Shown here piece by piece: positions 12,482 through 24,305 of a DNA stretch of 64,000 bases (the stretch's first letter is position 1; each line of letters opens with the position of its first letter). The position numbers and the translations under genes are program-made. The notes below the pieces were generated by a model. The model did not search any database, was not told where the DNA came from, and saw only the letters and a list, made by a program, of their open reading frames with translations. The stretch comes from Mesocentrotus franciscanus (lineage: Eukaryota; Echinodermata; Echinoidea; Camarodonta; Strongylocentrotidae). The stretch lies in contig CP137672.1 of the NCBI GenBank assembly GCA_037976565.1, positions 17,880,335 to 17,944,334 of the forward strand, in the 5' to 3' direction.

Positions 12482-12737
12482 TGAACATGATGGACAAAGA
12501 AAGGACAAAATATACGGTTCCTCATTCTACCCTAAACAATTGCTGTGGTAGACAAAGGAACATCCCTTCACTGCTATTATGTAAAAATGTGTAGAACAGG
12601 TGTCACATGCATATTCACCTGTTCTACTTATTTTACATAATAGCAGTGAAGGGATGTTCCTTTGTCTACCACAGCAATTGTTGAGGGTAGAATGAGGAAC
12701 TGTATATTTTGTCCTCTTTCTTTGTCCGTCATGTTCA
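12482..12737. repeat. Long inverted repeat, arms about 120 bp
   Basis: The left arm (12482-12602) and right arm (12616-12737) are near-perfect reverse complements separated by a 13-nt spacer. For example, GGTAGACAAAGGAACATCCC in the left arm has its exact complement in the right. A transcript from either strand would fold into a long, almost fully paired hairpin. It lies between the convergent PLXDC and ETFBKMT genes. Confidence 0.95.
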
Positions 12738-13444
12738 CAGTGAAAGAAAGATAAGGGGATGGAGAGTAAGAAAGATATCGAGACTTGACAGAAGGGTACA
12801 TAGATTATCAGTGACAGTGTATAGAAAAAGCTTAATTAAAATGTCCAAATATCTGGTGATAACGTCAGTACAAATATAGAGATGAATTTAGAAAGATGAA
12901 ATATGAAATCAATGCTAAAAAAACATACACAAAAAACAAAAATGAAGAGATCCAGTGTCTAAAATCTCATAAAAAGAATAAACTTTTAATGCATAGCAAA
13001 GGATAGTGCCTCCCAGAAGAGAGCTAGGGCAACAGCACCAAAATTACAATGTTACATAAGACATGGTATAAAATTCCTCATGTTTTCCAGCACACATTAA
13101 TATTTCATATATCTAAACATTTTAAAGTGGAATAACATGATTTTTCATAACAACGAATTACCCATAAAATATCACACACAAAACCAAGAAGAATAAATAC
13201 TGGTATAAATATTTTCTTTCAATCTACTAAAATTTTGGAATATTTCTTCCTGAACTGCATAGAATGACTTCATAAATATTGGCAAACATTTTGTAAAGTG
13301 ACAAATGGGCAAGGAGCAAAATTATGATAACCAAACGCAATACACGGAAGTGGGAACAACCAATTTACCTGAGGGAAAATACTACAGTCAACCAGTGTGG
13401 TTTTATCAGTTAGAAGGGAAATTCCTATAAAAGAAACCTGGAGT

Positions 13445-14195
13445 TAAAAACAACTAGATGGAACTTCGACTGCGCGCAGTCAAAAATGATGCCTCCGCCA
13501 TAGAGCAATTTTACAAACCAAAATAGAAGCAATTTTTAAAATTCAAGTTTGATTGTAATCCATCTGTTGGTTCTAATGATACATAATGAGCCCCATGACC
13601 TTTGACCTCACGACCCTAAAATCTAATCAGTTCATTGGCTCTGCAAGATATACATACACATGTCTTGAGTTTGATGGTAATCTATCGGTTCTCATGATAA
13701 TGTGATCACAAGCTTTTTTAAAATACATAATGAGCCCCACGACTTTGACCTTTAACCTCATGACCCTAAAATCTTATCGGTTCGTTGGCTCTGTAAGATA
13801 TACATACATGACCCAAGTTTGGCGGTAATCCATCAATCGGTTCTTGAGATAACGTGATCACAAGCTATTTTTGCATACATAATGAGCCCTGTGACCCCAA
13901 AATCTAATCAGTTCATTGGCTCTGCAAGATACATACATGACCCAAGTTTGGCGGTAATCCATCAATCGGTTCTTGAGATAACGCGATCACGAGCTATTTT
14001 TGCATCCATAATGAGCCCTGTGACCTTTCCTCGTGACCCCAAAATCTAATCAGTTCATTAGCTCTGCAAGATAGACACATGACCCAAGTTTGGCGGTAAT
14101 CCATCAATCGGTTCTTGAGATAAGGCGAGCACGAGAACGGGACGGACAACCAGAAAACATAATGCCTCTGGCTACTTTGTAGCGGAGGCATAAAA
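13445..14195. mobile_element. Non-autonomous element with internal 120-150 bp tandem units
   Basis: The ends carry an imperfect inverted motif (ATGCCTCCGCCATAG near 13491; TAGCGGAGGCAT near 14180). Between them, units starting TAATCCATC...GGTTCT recur at 13556, 13678, 13826, 13955 and 14097, each with ATAATGAGCCC and AATCTAATCAGTTCATTGGC variants. No real ORF. The organisation fits a MITE-like or Helitron-like element with an internal minisatellite; the class is not certain. Confidence 0.75.
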
Positions 14196-14591
14196 ACTAG
14201 TATAAAACAGCTATACTCACAAATGAATACCTGCTTACCACTGAAGACAACAATACAGGCACAGTGAGCAAGAAAGGTTTAATAGTTCTTGTTAAGTCAA
14301 AGTCTGCTAGTGAGATATTTTCATTCAACTTTTCCCCCACAAGTTTCTGTATGAGCTATTTATTCAAATTGTTACTTATTAGCCATTATGGAAGCTAGGT
14401 ATTCAAATTTTGCTTTTTGATTATGTTAAGGCACAAAGACAGTAAAAAAATATTTAAATTTTTTTGAAAATGATACTACATTGTCAACTGTGCACAAGAG
14501 GGCCAAAAGAGTTTTGTATTGTAAATGGTAGTAACAGAATTCTTGCATGCTGCTGACAACATATATACTTTGATCTTAGATCTGTTTAGGA

Positions 14592-17500
14592 TTAAAATAA
14601 AACAAACTCCCATACATACCCTGAACTATGACCCCTATTCTCTTCCACACAATTCGGAGGTAGTTTAATCTCAAATAGTTTAATAAGGTTTTCTCTCATG
14701 GGATGATCTCTCAAATAAACCCGACCTGGGTCACCAATTAGAATCCGACTGTTGTGTTTTCTGATCAAACAAATCAGCCAATCAACAACCATGTTAGTAA
14801 AGTCTTTATCATAGAACATGTCACCGAGAAACACCAGATCCCATTGGTTGTCTTTCAAGCATGGCTGGCTTATCAAGTTCTCGGCACTTGTGTCCAATGT
14901 CATACCGTTGAGGGCAGCATTTATATCAATAGCTTGGATTGCAACTGCAAAGAAAGAGATGAAGAAAGAGAAAACAACAAATCAGGATGTGATTTTTTGA
15001 ATCATTCTTGTAGAGATATGTGTTGTGTTTAAACATTGTACAACCTTACTCTCATTTAATGTAATGCTAATTAAGTCAAGTCCCTGCCCAAGTCTGGTTG
15101 TTATGCATACTCTTATGTTCAGATGCCATTGCTATTGTGTTTGCCCATTGCCCTATAGTGCCACTACCACATGTTCACATTCCTTGATACCCTGTTGATT
15201 TGGTTGAGTTCATGTACATGTATGCATACACTATGCATTAAATCAGCGAGTATTGATGCACAGCAACCACACCCTTATCTTCTGTGTCTCCATTTTGAGT
15301 TGTGTTTCATTTAGAACCTACGAAATAACAATATGACTACTGCACTATCCTTGTAGATGTTATAGGAATAAGAATGGTACGAAAGGTTCATCTGTCATAC
15401 TTAAAAAGATTTCCTATCATGTTACGGATGCTTTATACAGTGGTGGATCCAGAGGGGCCCAGGGCCCAGCCCTCCCTAGAAAAAAACAGGTAAAAACACC
15501 CTTTTGAAAAAAATAGAAGTTGGGCCCTCCTGGCGCCCAAGGGGTGTGTGGAAAAAAAGTAACCATTCCCGTAGGGAAATTTTTTTTCGGGTGCCCAAGA
15601 AAAAAAATTGTGCTCACTACCCTGGCGCCCAAGGGGCGGTGGAAAAATTACCCTTCCCGTGGGGAAAATTTTTTTCGGGTACCAAAATTTTTTTTTTTGC
15701 TCACTACCCCACTGAGCGAAAAGTTGACCGGCACGATTTTCAAATTTTCGCACAAAGTGGGCCCCTTTTTAGGCCCCCTCCCTTGCCGCCGGCTGGATCC
15801 GCCCCTGGCTTTATAAAAGGGGTTAGTCTTGTATGTACATATAAGGAACAATTTTCCAGAAAGTGACAAAGTAAAACAAACACAATATTGCCTGTGTGCA
15901 TCTGAAAGCGTTTTTCTCTTTGGTTGCATTAACATAATATTGCTGTATTCCCCTGTACATCCCAGTTCATATGTGGATGAGCAATAATGTAATTTTTTCC
16001 TGTGATGAATGAGTATTGCCTTGTGGTTATCCAGTATGCAATATGCATTTTGAATAAGGGTCAGCCCCTTGGACTTGATAAAAAAAAAAATAATAATAAT
16101 CGGTGTCCAAAACCTATCGGCAGTAATAAGATCCGCGAAATAATCAGTAATATTACAATATTTTGTCCTTGGTCACGGCGGCGTAAAGAGCTGCAAATAG
16201 CTCTAGAAATAACAGGAAACAAACTACCACTTGGTGAAGTCACAATAAGCATGATATTGAACTCGACAAGTCTTGTTCATTATCCGATTGTGAAGTACCC
16301 TGCGTGCAATGCATTTTCAGTAATGCACTTGCAAACTTAACTATTTGTAGGACTGTCACTCACCAGGATCAATATCATTGGCCAGTACTCTGCTAGCTCC
16401 TGCCATACATGCTGCTATAGCTGAAGCACCACACCCTGATCCTACATCTAATACAGATCTGCCTTCAATCAACTCGGGATGATCCAAGATATACCTGTGT
16501 AAATCAGAAAGATTTATTCAAGCTGTAAAGCTATGGATGAAAATAATTTTTCTATACCTGTGGAAGTGATTATCAAGATTCTATCTAGTAATTGTATAAG
16601 CAATAAGATTCATTTTCTTCTTCCTCTTCTTCCCCTCCTCCTTCTTCTAAATTGAACCCTCAACTTGTAAGAGCTTGACCAATAGGCCAGTAGAAGTCTC
16701 AAAATGGGTACTATAACACTGTATGAAAAATTCTTTTTCCTTCTTCTTGTCCTTCTCCTCCTTTTTTCCCGTTCTTCTCCTGCTCATGCTCTTCTTCTCT
16801 CTCGCCTTTGTCTTTGTCTTGAACTTAACAAGGATGAGACAGAGAAATTCCCCAAAAGGAGAAAGATTGAATGGGGGTCCGGGGTTGACGCTCCTGGCAG
16901 GGTTGAAGGGGGTAAAAGATGGCAGCGCCCCCTTTCCGCAGAAAACTTTAGAATATATTTACGCAAAAGGACACGTTTTCCTTGCATTTAAATTCTAAAT
17001 TTGAGAAATATTTGCTACCCCATCTTGCTTAACAATGTTCAGATGAGAAATTTAAAAAAAAATTTTATTTTATTTTAATTTCCGTTTTTTTCTCCCCGTC
17101 TTGAAATCTTGAAATCGGCGGAGGAATCTCATCCCTGACTTAAGTACATTAAACCATCTCCTCCAGGTAAATTGATAATGGAAATATGTGCATGTGGACC
17201 ACTACACCCCCCTCTCTCTCCCTGTATATTTCTCTTACTGTAAGTACCACAGGTATATTAACCAATGGCAGCACTCACAAACTGAGTAAATGTTCTTTTT
17301 TTTCTTCTACATTGAAGCCTTACCTTGTAAGAGCTTGACCACCAGGCCAATAGAAGGCCCAGAATGGGTCGGTGAATGGACATTGGTCAGTGGTCTCGTG
17401 CCACAAGGGGCATTCTCTGGTAAGAGTCTCAATTCTATCTCTGGAGTGAGGTGATCTCTGGTGGCTTGTGTGTGTCTTGTGATGTCTGCCAAGCTTTTGC

Positions 17501-18840
17501 AGCTGCTGCCTGGGGGAGACGTGGCTGGGATGCTGTCTTCGGTGTGCTTGGAACCCTTGAAATGAGCAGCAGAACTCTTGTCTGTATGTGTGGAGTAAGG
17601 TGTCCTACTGGGTGCAGTGGCAAATCTAAAGAATCCGCCAAACAAAACAATAAAGTGTACTTATGATAAAAGTATCTAATTAACAGCAGAACATGACAAA
17701 CTAAGAACCAACTATAATGTTTGAGAACTTCACTATTGATTTTGTTTTGAAATTCATGCCTTTTCTTTATCATCATCATATACATGTATATTATAAAATT
17801 TCATTACAAATCCACAATGATAATGAGAGATAGAGAGAGAGAGCTTGAAAATGTATTGTTTTCAAGGACTTCATGAGGCTGTTCACTGGGTTTGTTGGGG
17901 GCTTATTCCACATGGGAGATGCATTCCTCATAATATTGGCTATTTTCACACATACGTAATAATTGCTTTCATTATGTTATTATCTGGTTGAATTGCTCTT
18001 TTACTTCCAGGTGTTCTATGTTCTCACACAATGTATTTTTGTTAATGTATAGTTGTTTAAAAAAAAAATTAAAAATGTAAAGCGTATCGAGAATTCTATG
18101 AATTTGATTGTGCTATATAAGCATTTTCTGCACTTACCATTATTATCATTATCGTATAAGAAAAAGAGAGATGAACAGGGAATAGGATATTGTTCCATTT
18201 GTTGATGGCGTATTTTAACATGTACTTTCTGCTACCAATATCTTCACAAAATACCCCTTAAATCATGATACAGTGTAGTTTCATTATGATAATTGTACTT
18301 TTTGTGCAACTTAAATTGTGTTTAAATGTATTAATGCATTTAAAAAGGGAAAGAAAATCAACTAGAATGCAAAACATTACACTAGAAGAAACTAATGTCT
18401 TTAGGAATGATTGAAGAAAGGAAAAGGGTAAGAAGCAGAATGGAGATAGGTGGTAAATATGAGATTTTAAAAGAAATAAAGTGCAAAAGAAATGTGGAAA
18501 TAAATGATTAGAACTGCTGCCAGAAAGGTGGAGATGAAAAAAATAAATAAAAAGGAAAATGAAGACAGAATCTGAAATGAGAGAAAGTGAGAAACAAAGT
18601 ATAACTATATTTAATAAGAGGACAGAAAAGATGGAGAAAGTTACCGAGAACAGGACAGAATCATCCCCCTTAAATGTAAAAGTCTTCTTGCCTTGCGCTG
18701 GATAACTCGGCAAACAAGTATCCTTTGAAGTTGAAGATCTGTTCCTGTTTCCATCTCCCAGACAGCTGCAGCTCTTGTTTACGAAGTGGTGACAGAAATT
18801 GGTTGCTCACACGATTGGCAAGTCTGCTCAGAGATCTCAT
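14592..18840 (-). CDS. ETFBKMT: ETF beta-subunit lysine methyltransferase (METTL20), probable frameshift
   Basis: Exons on the minus strand: 14592-14944 (last, TAA stop), 16364-16494, 17324-about 17555 (possibly longer 5'), and a putative first exon 18811-18840 (MRSLSRLANR, basic presequence-like). The product is a mitochondrial seven-beta-strand SAM methyltransferase that methylates lysines of the electron transfer flavoprotein beta subunit. Evidence: HLTPEIELRLL, then DPFWAFYWPGGQALTR, the SAM motif I VLDVGSGCGA, NDIDP, VFLGDMFYDKDF and RILIGDPGR in the family's order, with matching splice phases. Between LRLL and the FYWPGG block the reading frame shifts at about 17419-17424: one base is missing compared with a continuous frame, and the exon's phase fits its neighbours only if that base is counted. 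This is either a sequence error or a broken allele. The N-terminal exon choice is tentative. A TTTATT at 14359-14364 is a plausible poly(A) signal on the minus strand. Confidence 0.85.
15438..15807. mobile_element. hAT-like MITE with 8-bp TSD
   Basis: The ends CAGTGGTGGATCCAG and CTGGATCCGCCCCTG form an inverted repeat, flanked by the exact 8-bp duplication GCTTTATA (15430-15437 and 15808-15815), diagnostic of hAT-type insertion. The interior has sub-repeats (GGCGCCCAAGGGG; TTTTTTTCGGGT). Overlapping ORFs on both strands are not genes. Inserted in an ETFBKMT intron. Confidence 0.9.
16648..16708 (-). pseudogene. Degenerate duplicate of an ETFBKMT exon end
   Basis: About 60 bp closely match 17308-17368, the 3' end of the ETFBKMT exon plus its splice donor, at a distance of exactly 660 bp. 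In this copy the donor GT has become TT and the coding part has several substitutions, so it should not splice. It lies in the intron between the two functional exons. Confidence 0.75.
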
Positions 18841-19156
18841 CGTGCCTCTCCTCTTGTCAGACTGATATTGGGTTGGAGTCGTTGGACCATTTTAAGCACC
18901 AATGATATTCACAAGTGAACCTGCAGTTAGACAGGAAATGAAGATTGGTTGGGGAAATGTGCATAAACCATTTCATAATCATATTAATTTTATTATTATA
19001 ATCAATTTTTTCCCTTCTGGTCATCTGGACAAAGATCAAGTAATAAATAATTGCTGAACATGGCGGTAATTCTCCAAACTCTGCCCAAAGTAGAAAAAAT
19101 GCCTGGAAATTAGAGAATAGTTCCAGACTATTCCTCACCTTCACGGCCACCCTATT

Positions 19157-19390
19157 CAACGGCAGATCCAGGGAGGGAGGGGGCCTTACCTAGAAAAAAA
19201 CACAGCTAAAAACACCCTTTTTGTAAAAAACAGAAGATGGGCTCCTCCCTGCCCCAAGGGGTGGTGGAGGTTGAAAACAAAATAGCACTCCTCCCCGTTG
19301 AGCCCCAAAAAAAATTAGTGGTCACTACCCCTGACTGCCTGAGCTTATTGGGCCCCCTCTCTGTCTTGCCGCCGGCTGGATCCGCCCTTG
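19157..19390. mobile_element. hAT-like MITE with 8-bp TSD, second copy
   Basis: Same family as 15438-15807: ends CAACGGCAGATCCAG and CTGGATCCGCCCTTG, shared interior (AACACCCTTTT; TTGCCGCCGG), flanked by the exact duplication ACCCTATT (19149-19156 and 19391-19398). Lies upstream of the putative ETFBKMT start. Confidence 0.9.
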
Positions 19391-19609
19391 ACCCTATTAA
19401 ACCCTAAGTGCCTAACAATAGCCATTTTATTTTTAACAATGCATAGCATACTGCATAGCTCTTTGTCTTTTCAGGCTTTTTTTCTCTACTTTGGCTGTTG
19501 TTGTTGCCGTGTTGGGCAGAATCCGGAGAATTACCAACATGGCAATTTGTGAAGTCGAGGCATCAAATGATTACATTACATAATTCACAGTCTAGACCCA
19601 GCTGTTTTT

Positions 19610-20155
19610 TGAACCAGACTATATCACTACGCCCAACCCCCCAATCTTGCCCACTGTTCCTTATTAATTAAACCCCTTAAAACGAAGTAGGTAATAAACA
19701 CTCCTTTTGTATCCCCTTAACCCCTTCCTGGACCCCTCCCACCCCCTAGCCCCTAATCTTCCAGGCTACATGACTATGCCTTCCTCTTTTCATCACCCTT
19801 AAACAATACTGCCCTCTGTTCATTAATAATAAAACCCTTAAAACAAGTAGGTAATATACACTCCTTTATATCCCCTACCCCGACCCCCTCCCGAGCCCCT
19901 AATCATCCAGACTACATCACTACGCCCAACCCCCAATCTTGCCCACTGTTCCTTATTAATTAAACCCCTTAAAACGAAGTAGGTAATAAACACTCCTTTT
20001 TATCCCCTTAACGCCCCTTCCCGGACACCTCCCCCACCACCCCCACCACTCTAGCCCCTAATCATCCAGGCTACATGACTATGCCTTCCCTCTTTTCATC
20101 ACCCTTAAACAATACTGCCCTCTGTTCATTAATAATAAAACCCCTTAGATTCAAT
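19610..20155. repeat. Tandem duplication, unit about 300 bp, C-rich
   Basis: The block CACTACGCCCAACCCCC...TTAAAACGAAGTAGGTAATA occurs at about 19625 and 19920. An alternating related block (GACTATGCCTTCC...TAATAATAAAACCC) occurs at about 19770 and 20075. The half-units are themselves related, so the array looks like two rounds of duplication. No coding potential. Confidence 0.85.
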
Positions 20156-20188
20156 AACCAGTGTGTCACTTTAAAATCCGCCTGTGCG

Positions 20189-20416
20189 CGCCCATGTGCA
20201 CGGCCGTATGACACAACGTATGTATTATATGCATGTAGAGCTGTTAACTGAAGTTAGAAACCCAAAATAATAAAACACACTAAAGTATAGGATAACCGAA
20301 CTCGCCCATGTGCACGGCCGTATGACACAACGTATGTATTATATGCATGTAGAGCTGTTAACTGAAGTTAGAAACCCAAAATAATAAAACACACTAAAGT
20401 ATAGGATAACCGAACT
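20189..20416. repeat. Perfect 114-bp tandem duplication
   Basis: 20189-20302 and 20303-20416 appear identical (beginning CGCCCATGTGCACGGCCGTA and ending GATAACCGAACT). Identity implies a very recent event, gene conversion, or an assembly artefact. Confidence 0.95.
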
Positions 20417-20792
20417 TTCAACTTTGTTTGGGTGACATTTCCGAGCATCCGAATGCTTCCGAAGACGTTGCTTCCAAGACCTATGATGCCGAAGATGACG
20501 TTCTGTGTGACGTCACAGGTCTACTAAATAAAATAATAAAATTCACTTTTGGCTCAGATATATACTGTTTCGTATGTTTTTCAGCGTTTTAACCCTCTTG
20601 AAACCATTCTAAGGCGTTCCATGCGATACAATGTCAAAATGTTGGCTACAACATACATATCTGGGGCATTTTAGGTCATTACCTGGTATTTTACTACGAA
20701 AGTAATTAAGAGTGTTCCGTTAAAGCCCTAGTCGTGTGGTGCGCCACCTACCGGTGGTTCCGGGAACATTGCGTCTAGACCTATTTTAAGTT

Positions 20793-21000
20793 GAGTTCTG
20801 GTCATGCGATTACATTGTGAAAGAAACGGTGTGGAATCAATCAGAAAAGGTTGATCATCTAGCATATAAGTATTGGTGTGTACTGCAAGGTCCTGGAATC
20901 ATCAAAATGATAAGAAATTTGGCCCAGAGTTGGTAAAGTTACAAGCACTGTAGGCCTAGTCTACACAGAAATATGTATATGGGACTACACGAACATGTGG
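20793..21000. mobile_element. Truncated copy of MITE family 1
   Basis: Shares the left half of 480-877, including GTTCTGGTCATGCGATTACA and GTATTGGTGTGTACTGCAAG. The left inverted repeat is eroded and the right end is missing after about 21000. Confidence 0.8.
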
Positions 21001-21289
21001 CATAAAAATCCGTCCCGATTTTTATGTTGTTACATGCCATATTTAGAATATTTAGAATATTAAGGCATTTCAAGAGCCATGCTTTTCAGGGAACATTTTT
21101 TGTATCTGATGTTCTTCCACACTTGCATAATAACAATGGTAACGCTCACAAATTATTTTTCACCTCTTCCCAGAACTCAACCTTCTCTTTAGTTTAAGCT
21201 CTAGACTAAGGTCTATTCAGATCAGACCAATCAGAGTGGATGGTCTGAATTGAATACTCGAAAGGGAACTTGTGGGACTGAATGTAGAG

Positions 21290-21420
21290 TAGATCTAGGC
21301 CCTAGGCCTAGACAACTATAGACCTCTAGATAGATCTAGAATTTAGATCTAGTCTAGATCTAGATAGAAATTAGAATCTAGACTCTAGACTAGAGACGAG
21401 TCTAGTCTCTAGTAAAACTT
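21290..21420. repeat. CTAGAT-rich low-complexity stretch
   Basis: Many overlapping TCTAGA/AGATCT words, self-complementary over about 120 bp. Probably a degenerate simple repeat. A separate pure (GAT)n microsatellite lies at about 21741-21775. Confidence 0.85.
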
Positions 21421-21739
21421 GAACTTGAAGACTCGATTAACCCTTTTAATGTTAAATAAAATTTTCGGACCGATTCACGTCATATCTGTTTACTCACCTA
21501 GCTAACACATCTAGGATCAACTGCGCTGAGATATGATCGGGTAAGCTGAAATTTCATTCAAAGTTCAAGCCTATTAACCATGTAGTATAGTAGGCCTTGA
21601 AACTGGCGACCAGCCTGCGACCAATATAGGAGGAGACTAACCACCAATAATAGAGGCTATAGTGTCTCCAAATCGTACAATAGAAAAGGAAAAAGAAAAT
21701 TTTGCACGTCTCGGCTGACGGTAACGGCAACAGAAGTAA

Positions 21740-21776
<37 letters not shown>

Positions 21777-21934
21777 TTTTAAATAAATAATGGCCTACAG
21801 AATTTTGAAGCTGAAAATTTGCTCTTTACTCTCATATATGTCACATGCCGGAACTTCTTGTCTGGGTCTTATTGTTACAGACTAATTAGGGCTCAAAACA
21901 GTACATACAATGATGGCCGACAGACGTTTTCAAC

Positions 21935-22935
21935 TTGATTTGATTTGATTTGATTTATTTATTTCTGTTTGATTTTCTTTTTTCTTTTGCAGTTTTACAA
22001 ATATATAACAAACAAATCATTGCACATTTTTATACATGACAAAAGAGTATATGTAAAACATAGTAATGTTGTCTGGCTGTAACTAATCGAAAACATTATT
22101 ATTATTATTATTATAAAACATCAAACAGGAGGGTTGACAAAGTAAACAAAGCTTGATAGCATTACTACCCTCAATGGATACATAATAATACAAATATGGA
22201 GAAAAAATATTGGTAAAAGGGAAAAGAGAGGGAGAGAGAAAAAAAGAAGAAAAAAAAAAAAAGAAGGAGGGGGTGTACAAGATTCACAGGTTTATGTGGT
22301 AGATGAATTTCAATTGATATATGAGGATAAAAAAGAAGGTGCACATTTGAATATTGGGTGGCCAACTTGGGATATATTATAGAATGATGAGAAGACTCGC
22401 GAGGTTTCTGGACAATAAGAATATGAATGTGAGATCAGCGAGCTGGTAGGTAAAGACTGTAAACCTGGGCCTGCGAGTCGGAGCCTTGAAATGTTTGTAT
22501 ACAAAACAATGTTTAGTCAGTATCCCAAGCTAAGTAGGCCACTCTGTATCCATACATTTATTCAGACCAGGTCATGGAAGGTTATAATCAACGTTTCAAT
22601 GAATGAAAGCAAAAAAGTAAGAGTACTGAAAATTATCGAGTTTTAATTGTAACGACGGGCGTACCAGGAGAAATTATGAAGATTGAACGAAAGCAAATTG
22701 TGATGGTGGATTTAAAGATAATGAGCAATAAGAAACGCTTTCACGCTTTCATAGCATTGTATTCATCTTTGTTATTTCAGGGGGTAGTGCATTCCAGGTA
22801 TCAGGGCCAGAATGCCTAACTTGAGTTTTGAGCTAAGGCGGTTTTGGCGTTAAATAGGTGATAGTCATTGGAGTGCCTGGTTGCATCGGGGTAGGAATGA
22901 AAATGAACTTTGACGGCTTCTTAGACTATCGTATG
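21935..22935 (-). mobile_element. LINE 3' fragment (minus), CR1/L2-like
   Basis: On the minus strand, 22930-22740 encodes a degenerate reverse-transcriptase C-terminus with the typical phrase SGPDTWNALPPEITKM, then, after frame breaks, 3'-UTR-like sequence and a terminal (AAATCA)n tail at about 21935-21960. It is 5'-truncated and broken by stops and frameshifts. Confidence 0.75.
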
Positions 22936-24054
22936 ACATTATAACTAAATGATGACCTATACATCATTTTAAAGCTGTACACTTGCTCTTTACTCTCATT
23001 TTTACTTTCTAGTACTGACCCTCGCATTTTAATAGATGGGATATTTCACATTATTAAAAAAGAACAACGCCCTAAACGGGAAGGGGCAGGAAGATGCTTC
23101 CCTCTCAGAATGAATGGGATGGGACAATATTAATTTCTTCTCACAAGACGAGAAGCTCAGCTAGAAGTTCTATTTGTTGAGACTGGCATACATTCAGGTT
23201 TGTTAGCATCACATAACATTTAAGTGGGATGAGGTTTACCTGTGTATTTAATGTAGTAATCTTGATTACTATACTTTTAGTTTCAAAACAGCACTCTTTT
23301 TCGCTTGGTCGCTATTAACCTCGCTCCCTTAGTATCGCCCACTTCTTGTGTTTAAAAGTTTTCTTGAGAATGATGTTAATTTTACACAAGTAGTTTGTCA
23401 ATTCCGGTCGCTATACGCCCCCGGCCTCGCCTCGTAATGAATTAAATTTAATATTATAGTCATTGGTAGTGTAGGGAAGCACTTTTCTGATTAGCAAGTT
23501 CTGTCTTATCTCATGCAATAATAGTTTTGAATATGTTCTAATTTGTTTGCGTGTACAAAATATCCTCGGGAAAAGCTAAAAACCCAATACCATCAAACCC
23601 TTGTTGTCCCTAGCCTGTGGATACTCACTTGAGTCCCTTTATGGCATTGCTCGCTTTAGTCTAGCTACCCTATACATGGTCACCCAATAATAATTATGCT
23701 ACCAGTGGAGACCTGGTAATCTCATTTAAGTCCTAATCAGTGAGAAATACAACAATGTATAAAAAGTGTCCACCAAGAAATGCAAAGTACCTTTAATTAT
23801 GTTTGAAAATTTCAAGCAGGCAGAGGAACTACAATATGGAGCCTTAAAAAAAAAGCAATGTAGACAATTCAGGTGGGGCTCCGAAGTGTTAGCAACCCCT
23901 CCCCCAGGAAAAAAAGATGAACGGTTCCGGCGCACCTCAAGACACAATTAAGTCATGATCAGTGACGCTATTGGCGTTTATAAGATTATGACGTGGATCC
24001 TAATTGGTTGATAGCGTAAACGTGACCATGCATTGATTTTGCCTGACACGTAAT

Positions 24055-24096
24055 TTTGATAATGACCGGTCATTATCAAATGCTAATGACCGGTCA
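24055..24096. repeat. Perfect 26-bp palindrome plus second ATGACCGGTCAT
   Basis: 24055-24080 is its own reverse complement (centre AATGACCGGTCATT), and the core ATGACCGGTCAT recurs at 24085-24096. It could be a dimeric transcription-factor site or a foldback remnant. Confidence 0.9.
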
Positions 24097-24191
24097 TCAG
24101 TAAAATCATGTTATAAAACATCATTTTATAAACAAATAAAACATAATCTTATAAAACAAATAATACACATCATTATTATTTTGTTCGGGCA

Positions 24192-24305
24192 TTTAGTAAA
24201 ATTACCCACACTCGGTACCTACCTTCAAAACAGGCCATACACCCTCGGCTATCGCCTCGGGCGTGTTAGACCGTTCCAAAGGTACCGTGTGTGGGTAATT
24301 CTTAC
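24192..24305. repeat. Imperfect inverted repeat around AATTACCCACAC
   Basis: AATTACCCACACTCGGTACC near the left and GGTACCGTGTGTGGGTAATT near the right are complementary apart from one base, with about 66 bp between. The 84-codon ORF over it has no recognisable domain and is probably incidental to a MITE-like sequence. Confidence 0.75.

Noticed and set aside
12005..12594. Several overlapping 60-120 codon ORFs rich in Arg/Glu or Leu/Ser
   Set aside because: They follow (GA)n/(CT)n low-complexity sequence on both strands and in several frames. No splice context or domain.
15417..15935. Six overlapping ORFs of 71-120 codons
   Set aside because: They lie within a hAT-like MITE with an exact 8-bp target duplication; frames on both strands are open only because of its composition.
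16919..16960. ATGGCAGCGCCCCC as a start codon context of a plus-strand gene
   Set aside because: The frame stops after about ten codons and the site is within an ETFBKMT intron.
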